From the NCBI GenBank assembly GCA_029961745.1, contig CP124680.1, positions 3,224,001 through 3,288,000 on the forward strand: a stretch of DNA of 64,000 nt, in the 5' to 3' direction. How positions within the stretch are numbered: position 1 is the stretch's first letter; the number at the start of each line of letters is the position of its first letter. Positions 42,548 to 51,718 of the stretch are shown piece after piece. The notes under the pieces were generated by a model. It saw only the letters and a list, made by a program, of their open reading frames with translations. It ran no database searches and was not told the origin of the DNA. Made by a program: the position numbers and the translations under genes. Source of the stretch: Nocardioides sp. L-11A. GTDB taxonomy: Bacteria > Actinomycetota > Actinomycetes > Propionibacteriales > Nocardioidaceae.

Positions 42548-43519
42548 TCAGACCCCGGCGAGCTCCTGGTCCCGACGCTCGGCGTCGGCGCGGCCCCGGC
42601 GCGCGGCGCGGCCGAGGAACAGGCCGGCGGCGAGCAGTGCCGCACCGAGCAGCACCAGCAGGGCCGGGAACAGCAGCTTCATGCCGCCCAGGAGGGTCGC
42701 GTTGGACTTGGCGTCGTCGACCAGCTCGTCGACCTGGTCCTGGGTGTACTGGACGGTGCCCGTGAAGGCCGGCACGCTGACGCCGTCGTAGCGCAGCTCC
42801 TGGACGCGATCCTCGACCCGGTCGACCGGCGAGCCGGTCTTGGGCTCGACGTAGAAGGTGCGGGTCATGCCGTACCACATCTCAGCCTGGACGGAGGCCT
42901 CCGGCGAGCCGAACACGGAACCGGGCACCTCGCGGTCCTCGATCACGGTGGGCTCGATGCGCTGGACGAACTTGTAGACGGTGAGCCCGTCGAGAGTCTC
43001 CTCGCCCTCGTAGGTCGCCGGCACGGCCTCGCCGACGTTGTCGTCCCAGACCGGGTAGTCCTTCTTCTCGGTGTCGAAGGGGAACTTGTAGATCTGGCCC
43101 TGCCGGACGGCGGGCTCCCGCTCGCCGGCGGCGACCTCGGTCCACGAGTCGCACTTCTCGCAGTCGACCGCCGCGCCGCTGGTGCCGTCGAACGGTGCCC
43201 GCTCGCGGGACTGCTGGAAGATCGTGCCGTCGGCCCGCTTGACGGTGGTGGAGTTCACCCACACCACGACGCCGTCGGGCGCGTCGGCACCGCTGTCGGC
43301 GATGGTGCGGGAGCTGATCTCGAGGTCGGTGGTCTCGGGTGCGAGGACGTCGGGGTCGGAGTTGAAGACCTCCGCGCCCTCGGCCTCCAGCTCCGTGACG
43401 CCCTCGTAGTCGGGCGGGACGGTGGCGAGCACCGGGTAGGCGTAGAAGCGGACCAGGGCGGCCGCCACGATCAGGAAGACACCGAGTCCGACGGACACGG
43501 CGGCGAGCTTGCTGCGCAT
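42548..43519 (-). CDS. DUF3068 membrane-anchored protein
   Basis: A 323-residue protein with an N-terminal helix (LAAVSVGLGVFLIVAAALVRFYAYPVLATVP, residues 4-35), a large extracytoplasmic beta-rich domain with a CEKC pair and DYPVWDDN motif, and a C-terminal helix (LLFPALLVLLGAALLAAGLFLG) before a basic tail. This is DUF3068. In Corynebacterineae members have been linked to lipomannan/lipoarabinomannan maturation and to mycolate trafficking with MmpL3. Its neighbours (methyltransferase, GT4, membrane protein) match the mycobacterial Rv0224c-Rv0227c order, so a role in lipoglycan assembly is likely here too. Confidence 0.9.
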   Translation of the reverse strand: MRSKLAAVSVGLGVFLIVAAALVRFYAYPVLATVPPDYEGVTELEAEGAEVFNSDPDVLAPETTDLEISSRTIADSGADAPDGVVVWVNSTTVKRADGTIFQQSRERAPFDGTSGAAVDCEKCDSWTEVAAGEREPAVRQGQIYKFPFDTEKKDYPVWDDNVGEAVPATYEGEETLDGLTVYKFVQRIEPTVIEDREVPGSVFGSPEASVQAEMWYGMTRTFYVEPKTGSPVDRVEDRVQELRYDGVSVPAFTGTVQYTQDQVDELVDDAKSNATLLGGMKLLFPALLVLLGAALLAAGLFLGRAARRGRADAERRDQELAGV

Positions 43520-43534
43520 GGGCGGAGGAACCTC

Positions 43535-44782
43535 TCAGACGGCCACGCGGTCGCGTGGGTGGTGACGGTCGGGCCGCGTGGACGCGTGCCCGAGGAGCTG
43601 GAGGGTCAGCTCGCGCGCCTGGGCGCGCATCTGTGACCAGTCGAACTTGTGGGACCAGGCCACGCACGCCTCGGCGCGCAGGACCCGGACCCCGGGGTCG
43701 TCGGCGTCGACCAGCGCGCCGGTCAGCGCCTCGGCGAGACGGTCGACGACCGTGGCCGGGTCCGTGCTGTCCGGGACCAGCCAGCCGCTCTCGCCCGGCC
43801 GGATCGAGTCGCGCAGGCCGGGGACGTCACGGGCGACGGTGGGGACGCCGTGGGCGGCCGCGTCGATGACGGCCTGACCCCAGCCCTCGGCGTCGGAGGC
43901 GCACACGTGCACCGCCGCCCGGGCCAGCAGGGCGTCCTTCTCCTCCACGGACAGGAAGCCGTGGAAGGTGACCTGGTCCGCGAGGCCGGACGCGGCGGTC
44001 AGCGCGACCAGCCGATCGCGCTCCGGACCGCGGCCGACGACGTCGACGCGCAGGCGTCGCCCGGCGAGCTCGGCGCGGGCCTGCGCCCGGCCGACGGCCT
44101 CGAGCACCAGGTCGACCCGTTTGTGGGTGACCAGCCGGCCGAGGACGACGATCCGGTCGGGATCCTTCGTCGCCGGGTCCAGCAGTGCGGCCGACCGATC
44201 CGCGGGCGGCAGGTCCGCGCCGTTCTCGAGGATCCGGATGTCGCCGGTCCAGCCGAGCTGCTCGCGCATCTCGGCGACGGTCGACGAGGACACCGCCGCG
44301 GTGACCTGGTGCCGGTAGACGCGCCGCATGGCGACCCGTTCCATCCAGCGGCCGAAGGCGGCCACCGGGGCCGGGAAGTGCGCCGCGAACTGGGCCTGGT
44401 GGACGTGGTGCACCAGCAGCAGCGCCGGCGTCGTCCGGCGCAGGACCAGCGGCGAGAAGGACGGCAGTCCGCAGGCGGGGTCGATCACGGCGTCGATCCG
44501 GCGGCGGTGGCGCAGCAGCCACCCGAGCACGAACGGGTAGAAGGTCAGCGCACCCCCGCCGCGGCGTACGGCGATGCCGTCGCGGGTCTCGCGCGCGGCC
44601 TGACCGCCCGAACCCGCACTGTCACGGGCGGTGACGAAGTGGACCTGGGCGCCCGCCTCGCGCAGCGCCCGGGCGAACTGCCAGGCGTAGATCTCCGCCC
44701 CGCCCGCCAGCGAGTGGTCCAGGTCGCGCCAGTTGACGACGACCACGCGGCGACCGGCGAGACCGGGCTCGCGGCGGGTCAT
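43535..44782 (-). CDS. glycosyltransferase family 4 protein
   Basis: A 415-residue GT-B glycosyltransferase. The N-terminal domain has VVVVNWRDLDHSLAGGAEIYAWQFARALREAGAQVHFVTARD and VHHVHQAQF; the donor-binding domain has VVLGRLVTHKRVDLVLEAVGRAQ, FHGFLSVEEKDALLARAAVHVCASDAEGWGQAVIDAAAHGVPTVA with the EGWGQAVIDA form of the EX7E motif. It likely adds mannose or another sugar to a lipid acceptor at the cytoplasmic face. Its start overlaps the GT2 stop by one base (TGATG), so the two are made together. The location next to DUF3068 mirrors mycobacterial Rv0225. Confidence 0.92.
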   Translation of the reverse strand: MTRREPGLAGRRVVVVNWRDLDHSLAGGAEIYAWQFARALREAGAQVHFVTARDSAGSGGQAARETRDGIAVRRGGGALTFYPFVLGWLLRHRRRIDAVIDPACGLPSFSPLVLRRTTPALLLVHHVHQAQFAAHFPAPVAAFGRWMERVAMRRVYRHQVTAAVSSSTVAEMREQLGWTGDIRILENGADLPPADRSAALLDPATKDPDRIVVLGRLVTHKRVDLVLEAVGRAQARAELAGRRLRVDVVGRGPERDRLVALTAASGLADQVTFHGFLSVEEKDALLARAAVHVCASDAEGWGQAVIDAAAHGVPTVARDVPGLRDSIRPGESGWLVPDSTDPATVVDRLAEALTGALVDADDPGVRVLRAEACVAWSHKFDWSQMRAQARELTLQLLGHASTRPDRHHPRDRVAV

Positions 44783-45546
44783 CAGTGGCTCCCCGCGAGG
44801 ACCACGGGGGTGGGCGCGCCCACCGCCGCCGGCCGGTCGAGCGAGCGGCAGCGCCAGGCGATCCGGGCCAGTTCGGCGAAGGCTGCCGCCCCGTGCCGGG
44901 ACGGCACGAACGTGGAGCCCGGCACGTCGGTCCAGGTCACCGGGATCTCCTGGAGCTCGGCGCCGGCCGCACGCAGCCGGACCAGCAGCTCGACGTCGAA
45001 GGAGAAGCCGGCGGTGCGCAGGCCGCGCACGGCCTGGCGGGCCACGCTGCCCCGGAACACCTTGAAGCCGCACTGGGTGTCGGCGACGCCGGGCACGAGC
45101 CGGCCGGCCAGGCGCCGGTACGCCGCCGCGCCGAGCGAGCGGGTGCGGCAGTGCCGCGCCTGCGTCGCGCTCCCGACGACCGCCCGCGACCCGATGACGA
45201 CGTCGGCGCCGAGCAGCAGGTGCCGCCAGGCCTCCTCGATCGCGTCGAGCCCGGTCGCGCCGTCGGCGTCCATGAAGCACACCAGGTCGGCGTCGGTGGC
45301 CAGCAGGCCGGCCCGGACGGCGGCGCCCTTGCCCCGGCGCGCGCAGCGCACCACCCGGACCGGCAGCGCGGGCGAGTCGGCGGCCCGCGCCACCTCTGCG
45401 GTGCGGTCGGTGCTCGCGTTGTCGACGACCAGCACCTCCACGCGGCCGAGCACCCCGCGATGTGCCGTCACATGACGACGCAGCTCGCGCAGTGTGCGCG
45501 GCAGCCGGCGCTCCTCGTTGTACGCCGGAATGACGATCTGCAGCAT
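44782..45546 (-). CDS. glycosyltransferase family 2 protein (dolichyl-phosphate-sugar synthase-like)
   Basis: A 254-residue GT-A enzyme. It opens MLQIVIPAYNEERRLPRTLRELRRHV, has VDNASTDRTAEVARA, the DXD-type CFMDADGATG motif, and VADTQCGFKVFRG with GFSFDVELLVRLRAAGAELQEIPVTWTDVPGSTF, typical of dolichyl/polyprenyl-phosphate glucose or mannose synthases. It would make a polyprenyl-phosphate sugar donor for the GT-C enzymes of this cluster. GGGAGGG a few bases before the ATG is a good ribosome binding site. Translationally coupled to the GT4. Confidence 0.92.
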   Translation of the reverse strand: MLQIVIPAYNEERRLPRTLRELRRHVTAHRGVLGRVEVLVVDNASTDRTAEVARAADSPALPVRVVRCARRGKGAAVRAGLLATDADLVCFMDADGATGLDAIEEAWRHLLLGADVVIGSRAVVGSATQARHCRTRSLGAAAYRRLAGRLVPGVADTQCGFKVFRGSVARQAVRGLRTAGFSFDVELLVRLRAAGAELQEIPVTWTDVPGSTFVPSRHGAAAFAELARIAWRCRSLDRPAAVGAPTPVVLAGSH

Positions 45547-45652
45547 CGGACCCTCCCAAGCCGTCTGCTCAACCCGCCCCCCTCGCGGAGGACGTACGAC
45601 GAGCCCGCGCACCCGGGTGACAGGACGTCACGGGGACACGAGCGAGGGCGAC

Positions 45653-45784
45653 CTACTGGTCGGCGTAGCTGTAGAGCTTCTCGTTGCTGACGGGCTTGTG
45701 CTCACCCTGCGCGGCATTGACGCCGGCGACGAGGACGACGGTCGAGGCGAGAGCCCCCACCACAGTGGCAATGATCGTGTTCAT
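45653..45784 (-). CDS. small membrane protein, DUF2613-like
   Basis: A 43-residue protein, MNTIIATVVGALASTVVLVA, with one hydrophobic helix (residues 3-25) and a short polar tail ending KLYSYADQ. A GGAGGGG ribosome binding site lies before the ATG at 45784. It resembles DUF2613 proteins (about 50 residues), which in mycobacteria are encoded beside aftD (Rv0236A next to Rv0236c). Here it sits 68 bases downstream of the large membrane protein and the AftD-like gene. It may be an accessory subunit of the arabinosyltransferase. The family call is from memory and short length limits confidence. Confidence 0.6.
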   Translation of the reverse strand: MNTIIATVVGALASTVVLVAGVNAAQGEHKPVSNEKLYSYADQ

Positions 45785-45852
45785 GCGCTGGTCCCCTCCC
45801 AAAGACCGGCACAGAGCATCAGTCCCCATGACTGTCATGAATGTGATGCCCG

Positions 45853-47511
45853 TTACTCCCTACTCGGGAGTATCCATGCGGCACCGGCCAAAAGCAAAAG
45901 AATCGCGCAAGTATGTCCGAACCACAGGAGGATCTGGCGCGCGCGGCCGACGTCCTTCGTGACCTCCGTCACGGTGCCGCCGGCGGCCAGGTCGACCAGC
46001 CGCAGCCCGCCCCCGTCGTACACGATCCGACCGTCGGGGACCTCCAAGGCGCCCATGCCCCGCTCGACGAGTACCCAGCGCACCCCGAGGGCGCGCAGGG
46101 CCGCCGCGGGATCGGTCGCGGCGAGGGCACCGGTCACCGCCACGACGCGCGGGTCCTCGGGCGGGACCACCCGGTCACCGCCCAGCAGCACGCGGTCGTC
46201 GATGAGCACCTCGCCGGGCAGCAGCCGGGGCGCGGGATCGAGGACGGCACGGCGGTGGTTCCAGGCGTAGCCGCGGTAGGAACCCACCCACGGCAGCACG
46301 ATCGTGGTGTCGTCGGGGCCCACGAGCGCGGCGACCTCCGTCCATGCCTCCGGGTACGACGAGCGCTGCAACTCGCCGAGCGCGCCCCACGCCAGGCTCG
46401 GCAGGAGCAGGAGCGGCGCGACGACCCCCAGCGCCACGGCGCTCCACAGCGCCGTCGTGGCGGGCCGGATCCGCTCGCGCACGGCCGCGACCGCGTGCGC
46501 GGACCCGACCGCGAGGACCAGTCCGAGCGGCGCCAGGAACCGGTGCGAGTCGCGCAGCAGGGCCAGGCCCGGCAGCCCGTCCGCCAGCCGCTCCAGAAGG
46601 TCGCTGCCGCCCGGCAGGGCGGGGACGAGCGCGAGGAGGAGCGCCGCGCCGCCCAGGAGCGCCCAGCGCCGGCGGTCCGGGCCGCTGCGGGCGAGCCCGG
46701 CCAGCGCCACCAGGCTGAGCAGGCACGACAGCAGCACCAGCGCCGCGCTCGTGCGCTCGGCGGGCACGATGGAGGTCTTCCAGATGCCACCGAGGGACAG
46801 CACGCTGGCCGCCGTACCGGCCGCGGACTCGGCGCGCGCGGCGAAGCCCTGGAAGACGCCGTCGGTCGTCACCCGGGCGGTGGTCGCGGTCAGTGCGGGC
46901 AGCGCCCAGGTCAGGTTCGCGCCGACGGCCAGCGCGGCCACCCGCCACCAGGTCCGGCGGTCCCGGCCGAGCGCGAGCACGGCGAGGACGCCGACCGCCA
47001 TCACGCCGCTCGACGGGTTGCACAGACCGGACAGGACGAGCATGACCGCGGTCGGCCCCCAGTCGCGCGGGTCCGCACGCAGCCGGAGCGCGGCGCGCGC
47101 CACCCAGGGCAGGAGCAGATAGCCCAGGAGGATCGCCCACTGCCCGATCAGCAGCCGCTCGTAGACCCACGGGTTCCAGCAGAACAGGGTGATCGCGGCG
47201 GCGCGGGCGTACCAGCGCTGGTCGGCGACCAGCCGCGCGGCGCCGAGGCCACCGGCCACGAAGCCGCCGACGAGCAGCACCCGCTGGACGACGCTGCCCG
47301 GCACGACGTGCGTCGCCAGCGACACGAGGGCGTCCATCGGCACCGCGCGCGGCAGCGAGCCGTCCAGGCCCAGCCAGGCGCTCTTCCAGGGCTGGTGCGG
47401 GACGAACACCATGTCGCCGACCAGCCAGTAGCCGCCGCCGACGAGCAGCGGGCCGAGGACGAGCAGCGTGATCGCCGCGGTCACCGCGAGGTCGGACCCC
47501 GGCCTCCTCAC
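45853..47511 (-). CDS. multi-pass membrane protein, GT-C-like (Rv0226c-type)
   Basis: A 552-residue protein with ten or more hydrophobic helices (LAVTAAITLLVLGPLLVGGGYWLVGD at the start, FCWNPWVYERLLIGQWAILLGYLLLPWV near residue 115, LLRDSHRFLAPLGLVLAVGSAHAV near 325) and a C-terminal extracytoplasmic part with a final helix. The layout resembles GT-C polyprenyl-phosphate-dependent glycosyltransferases and the mycobacterial membrane protein Rv0226c; I cannot identify a definite catalytic acid pair. It starts at GTG 47511, 18 bases behind the AftD-like gene, after an imperfect GGTGAGGCGGC repeat, and shares its NPW/GQW motif style. Confidence 0.78.
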   Translation of the reverse strand: MRRPGSDLAVTAAITLLVLGPLLVGGGYWLVGDMVFVPHQPWKSAWLGLDGSLPRAVPMDALVSLATHVVPGSVVQRVLLVGGFVAGGLGAARLVADQRWYARAAAITLFCWNPWVYERLLIGQWAILLGYLLLPWVARAALRLRADPRDWGPTAVMLVLSGLCNPSSGVMAVGVLAVLALGRDRRTWWRVAALAVGANLTWALPALTATTARVTTDGVFQGFAARAESAAGTAASVLSLGGIWKTSIVPAERTSAALVLLSCLLSLVALAGLARSGPDRRRWALLGGAALLLALVPALPGGSDLLERLADGLPGLALLRDSHRFLAPLGLVLAVGSAHAVAAVRERIRPATTALWSAVALGVVAPLLLLPSLAWGALGELQRSSYPEAWTEVAALVGPDDTTIVLPWVGSYRGYAWNHRRAVLDPAPRLLPGEVLIDDRVLLGGDRVVPPEDPRVVAVTGALAATDPAAALRALGVRWVLVERGMGALEVPDGRIVYDGGGLRLVDLAAGGTVTEVTKDVGRARQILLWFGHTCAILLLLAGAAWILPSRE

Positions 47512-47529
47512 CGCCGCCTCACCGCCGCC

Positions 47530-50500
47530 TCACCGCTGCTCCGGGCGCGTGCTCCGGCCGAGGACGGCGGCGAAGCCGAGCGCGAGGGCGGCTCCGGTCA
47601 CCAGGTCGACCGGTCGCGACGGCAGGTGCGGCGCGTCGGTCAGGGCGACCACGAGCGCGACGAGCGCACCGAGCAGCGCCGCCCCGACGAGGGCCTGGAC
47701 CAGCCGCGGCCACCGGGCGAGCAGGGCACCGAGCACCCCCGCCGCGGCGACGACCGGGCCGCCGACGAGACCGGCGACGACGCCCGCGACGACCGCGCTG
47801 AGAACGGTGCGCCGACGCGAGGGCGGTCCCGCCGAACCGGGCTCGGTCCCCGACGGGGTCACGCGCTCCGCCTGCACCTCCCCGCGCCGCCGGATGCGGC
47901 GTACCGCCCCGGTGCCGAGGATTCCCAGCGCGGTGAGCAGCACGGTCCCCAGGACGCCCAGGCCCGCGATCAGGACGACCAGGTAGCCCCGTTGGGGAGC
48001 GTAGACGAGCTCGACCTTTCCGGACTCGTCCGCCGGCAGCACCCAGCCCTGGGCCCAGCCGTCGACGGTGATCCGCTCGAGCTCGCGGCCGTCGACCGTG
48101 GCCACCCAGCCGAGGTTGACGTTGTGGGGCGAGCTGAGCACGGCGTCCTCCCCCGGGCCGACGTCGAGGCGGACCCGGGTGTCGTCCGCGGACAGCAGCC
48201 GGACGGTGCGCGAGCGGGACGGACCGCGCTCGGGCGCCGCGCCGCCGCCGACGGAGTCGAGGGTCAGCCCGACCGGCTGGAACTGCTCGGTCGAGCGCAG
48301 CTCGACGCGATGGGAGCCGGCGCTCAGCGTCAGCGGGCCGGTGCCGTCGCAGGGTTCGAGCGCCAGCTGGCCGGCGGCGACCACGTCGCCCATCAGGCCC
48401 TCGACGCGGGTCTCGACGACACGGCCGTCGACGACCAGCTGCGGCCCGAACCCGCAGACCGCGCCGGTCGGACCACCGCCGTCGAGGGTCGCGGAGAACC
48501 GTGCGCCCCCGAGCCGGACCTCGCCGACGCCGAGCGGTGCGCCGTCCACCCGGCCGGCCGATCGGCCGAAGGTCACGGTGAGCCGGCGGGCACGTACCGG
48601 CTCGAAGGCGCCGTACCCGGTCAGGTCGGCCCGGCGGACCACCACGCCGTCGGCGGTCTCGGCCCGGATCACCGCATGGTCGGGACGTACGGCCACCCCG
48701 GCCGGCGGGCTGACGGTGAGGCGGCGCATCGTCCGCTCGCGGCCGAGGTCGACGGTGAGCGTCGGCTCGTCGTCGCGGGGGTCGGCCACCCACGAGGTCG
48801 CGTCGTTGCCGTCGTAGGCCATCCGCGGCGACACCGCCGGGTCGTTCCCCAGCCACGACGAGCCGGTCATGGTCACCCCGCCCAGCGGCTGCAACAGCTC
48901 GAGCGTGCCGGGCCGGCTCCGGCCGACGACGAGGCCGCGGACCCGGAACCGGCCGCCCTCCTCGAGCGTGAACGTCCGGTCGATGCCCGCGGCCTCCTCG
49001 GCCGCCCGGGCCCGGTACCGGCCGCAGTCGGGGCCCAGCAGCGTCAGCACGCAGGAGCGGGTCTCGGGCGCCGCGGCGAACAGCAGGTCGGGCGGGCCGT
49101 CGGTCGCGGCCTCGGGGACGACGAGCGTGCGGGTCGGCGCGACGCCGTCGATCCCGACCTCGGCGAGACCGATCGTGGCCTCCCGGTCCGGCGCGTCGAG
49201 GGGCTCGATCCGGACCCGGTCGGCGCGCACGTCGAGCCGCACCGAGCCCTCTCCGGTGAACGGGTCGGTCACCAACGTCCGGCTGCGACCGCCCGTTGTG
49301 ACCCGCCAGCGGGCGACCCGGCTGACGTCCTCGGCCGACGGCTGGCTCAAGCGCACCGCGCCGACCTGGCGCTCGCCGCCGAGGTCCACCTCCAGCCACT
49401 GGCTCAGGGGGTCGGCGAACGGACTCGGCCGCCAGTACGTCGACGGATCGCCGTCGAGCGCCGACCACGGCGCGTTCTCGGGGTGCACGGCTCCCAGCGA
49501 GCTGGTCCACGCCCGGGAGCTCGACGCGTCGACACCCGCGATGCCGTCGTACCGGGCCACGACCGGCGCGGCCCCCGCGGCGCCGGGGTAGTTCGGCACC
49601 ACGCGGTCGCCGTGGAACGGGTCGGTCGCCGTCATCACGTTGCTCTCGGCGTCCTGGATCCGGCCGAACGAGCGCTCCCGGAGCCGGTACCCGTCCCCGA
49701 CCACCTGGGCGTCGCGGTCCCAGCCGGGCTCGCCCGCCAGCACCATCGCCTGGGCCGGCCCGACCAGGCCGGACCCCACGGCGGCCACCGCGGCCTCGAC
49801 CGAGCCCGCGACGGTCACGGCGTCGTCGGCGTCGCGGACGTCGTACCCGCCGGTGCCCACCTGGGCCCCGATCGCCGGCTCGACGTCGAAGACCTCGATC
49901 GCGGGGCCGAACTCCAGCTCACCGAAGGTGGCGATCGAGTGCAGCCCGGGTGAGCGGCCCAGGGCGACGCCGACCAGGCTCGCCGAGGTCGCCTGCGAAA
50001 CGTTCGGCTCCAGGTCGTGGCGCACGAGGACGGTGTCGATGCCGATCCGGTTCAGCAGGTGCCGCAGGTACGGCGACCCGGAGCCGGTCTCGAGGAAGGT
50101 CTCCATCGCGGAGAACAGCCGGATCGTCGCGGGCGGCGTGAGCGGCACCTGCGAGCGGGTGATCCACGGGCTGCGCGCCACCGCCTCCATCGGCTCCTCC
50201 ATGGTCCAGCCCCACTGCTGGATGCCGAAGCCCGACCCGGGGATGACCCAGGTCGCCCCGCCGCCGTCCTCGGCCTCGTCGGCCCGCTCCTCCAGGAAGG
50301 CCGCCGCCTCCCACCAGTACGACGGGAGCTCCTTCCACCCGGGCGTGCGGGTGTCGGCGGTGGCGATGGGCTGGGCCATCGCGAGCAGGCCGCCGGCGAT
50401 CGCCACGACGAGTCCGCCCGCCGCCCACCGACGCACGCCGACCCGCCGCCCGCCCGACCGGCGGCGCAGCAGCGGCAGCAGATCGTCGACGAGGGCGGCG

Positions 50501-51621
50501 AGACCGATCGCGATCGGGATCCGGAGCACCGGGTCGACCTTGGCGACATTGCGCAGCGGGGCCAGCGGTCCGTCGAGCAGGTCGCGCAGCGCCTGGCTGA
50601 GCGGGCCGTCGAGCGCGCCGGTGTGGGCGATCACCTGGCAGACCAGCCCGAACCCGGCGGCCACCAGCAGCGGGGTCCGCCACGCGCTGCGCATCCGGAG
50701 CAGGCCGACGAAGCCGGCAACGGCGACCAGCCCCGATCCGAGCACCAGCCAGGGCTCGTAGGCCAGGTCGTAGCCGGCCGGCCACCACCGGTCGCCGCCG
50801 ACGGAGATGAACCCCACCCAGTTGCTGGCACCGCGGAGCACGGACGCGAACCCGGCGGTCGACGTCGTGGCCCGGGCATCCTCGACGAAGTCGTAGAAGG
50901 GTGGGCTGTAGGCGCCCAGTCGCAGCAGCGACAGGATCCACCAGGCGCTGACCGCGCCGACGAGGGCGAGCCAGCCCGCGCCGAAGCGCCAGCTCAGCCG
51001 GCGGGTCAGCACGGCCCAGAGCACGAGGATCGCGAGCAGGGCGGCCGGCGCCGCCGTCGCCGTGCCGTTGACGCCACCGGAGCAGGCGAAGGCCGCCGCG
51101 GAGAGGACCGCCGCGTTGCGTGGCCGCATCCGGCCGTGGACGACCAGCACCACCGGGAGTGCCGCCCACGGCAGCATCGCGCCGGGCAGGATCTCCGCGC
51201 TGCGGGTGCCGATCTCGGTGACGTGGCGGGGCGTCAGGCCGTACGCGAGGCCGGCGACCGCGGCGGCCACGGGCGACGTACCGAGGGCGCGGGCGAGGCG
51301 GCGCAGGCCCTCGCAGGCCAGGAGCAGGATCAGCACCGACCACACCCGCTGCGCCACCCAGCCCGGGGTGCCCACCAGCTCGGCCAGCCAGAAGAAGGAG
51401 CCGTGCGGGAACAGGTAGCCGTAGGCCTGGTTCTGCATCTCCCCCAGCGACACCTCGGGGTTCCACAGGTGGAAGGTGCCGGCGAGGTGCGGACCGGGGA
51501 CCTCGGTGAGCTCGAAGCGGGTGTCGCTCGTCGACTGGCCCCACTTCTCGGTGAGGACGAAGACCGCGAGCGCGGCGTACAGGGTCAGCAGCACCACGCG
51601 ACCGCGCCGCTCGTCCCGCAT
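47530..51621 (-). CDS. AftD-like arabinofuranosyltransferase (DUF3367), 1363 residues
   Basis: A very large membrane protein. The N-terminal GT-C part (residues 1-420) has multiple helices and the loop HLAGTFHLWNPEVSLGEMQNQAYGYLFPHGSFFWL. A long extracytoplasmic part contains two F5/8 type C-like carbohydrate-binding modules (about 685-760: NAPWSALDGDPSTYWRPSPF; about 915-985: RMAYDGNDATSWVADPRDDE) and further beta domains, before C-terminal helices (about 1215-1340). This matches AftD, which adds alpha-1,3-arabinofuranose branches from decaprenyl-phosphoarabinose in mycobacterial arabinan. The acceptor in this organism is unknown. The ATG at 51621 follows GGAGGCGGG. Confidence 0.88.
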   Translation of the reverse strand: MRDERRGRVVLLTLYAALAVFVLTEKWGQSTSDTRFELTEVPGPHLAGTFHLWNPEVSLGEMQNQAYGYLFPHGSFFWLAELVGTPGWVAQRVWSVLILLLACEGLRRLARALGTSPVAAAVAGLAYGLTPRHVTEIGTRSAEILPGAMLPWAALPVVLVVHGRMRPRNAAVLSAAAFACSGGVNGTATAAPAALLAILVLWAVLTRRLSWRFGAGWLALVGAVSAWWILSLLRLGAYSPPFYDFVEDARATTSTAGFASVLRGASNWVGFISVGGDRWWPAGYDLAYEPWLVLGSGLVAVAGFVGLLRMRSAWRTPLLVAAGFGLVCQVIAHTGALDGPLSQALRDLLDGPLAPLRNVAKVDPVLRIPIAIGLAALVDDLLPLLRRRSGGRRVGVRRWAAGGLVVAIAGGLLAMAQPIATADTRTPGWKELPSYWWEAAAFLEERADEAEDGGGATWVIPGSGFGIQQWGWTMEEPMEAVARSPWITRSQVPLTPPATIRLFSAMETFLETGSGSPYLRHLLNRIGIDTVLVRHDLEPNVSQATSASLVGVALGRSPGLHSIATFGELEFGPAIEVFDVEPAIGAQVGTGGYDVRDADDAVTVAGSVEAAVAAVGSGLVGPAQAMVLAGEPGWDRDAQVVGDGYRLRERSFGRIQDAESNVMTATDPFHGDRVVPNYPGAAGAAPVVARYDGIAGVDASSSRAWTSSLGAVHPENAPWSALDGDPSTYWRPSPFADPLSQWLEVDLGGERQVGAVRLSQPSAEDVSRVARWRVTTGGRSRTLVTDPFTGEGSVRLDVRADRVRIEPLDAPDREATIGLAEVGIDGVAPTRTLVVPEAATDGPPDLLFAAAPETRSCVLTLLGPDCGRYRARAAEEAAGIDRTFTLEEGGRFRVRGLVVGRSRPGTLELLQPLGGVTMTGSSWLGNDPAVSPRMAYDGNDATSWVADPRDDEPTLTVDLGRERTMRRLTVSPPAGVAVRPDHAVIRAETADGVVVRRADLTGYGAFEPVRARRLTVTFGRSAGRVDGAPLGVGEVRLGGARFSATLDGGGPTGAVCGFGPQLVVDGRVVETRVEGLMGDVVAAGQLALEPCDGTGPLTLSAGSHRVELRSTEQFQPVGLTLDSVGGGAAPERGPSRSRTVRLLSADDTRVRLDVGPGEDAVLSSPHNVNLGWVATVDGRELERITVDGWAQGWVLPADESGKVELVYAPQRGYLVVLIAGLGVLGTVLLTALGILGTGAVRRIRRRGEVQAERVTPSGTEPGSAGPPSRRRTVLSAVVAGVVAGLVGGPVVAAAGVLGALLARWPRLVQALVGAALLGALVALVVALTDAPHLPSRPVDLVTGAALALGFAAVLGRSTRPEQR

Positions 51622-51718
51622 CCCGCCTCCGCTCCCCTCGCCCTCCCGGCGGGGGTCACTGTATGCCGATGCCGCCTCCGCCTCCCGGATCGGCGGGGCC
51701 ACCCCCTAGCCTGCTCTG

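Noticed and set aside
45913..49953. Very long open frame (about 1340 codons) on the + strand
   Set aside because: It lies antisense to the AftD-like and GT-C-like genes, and its translation is a Gln/Arg/Gly/Pro-rich string without domains. Long antisense frames are expected from strong GC3 codon bias.
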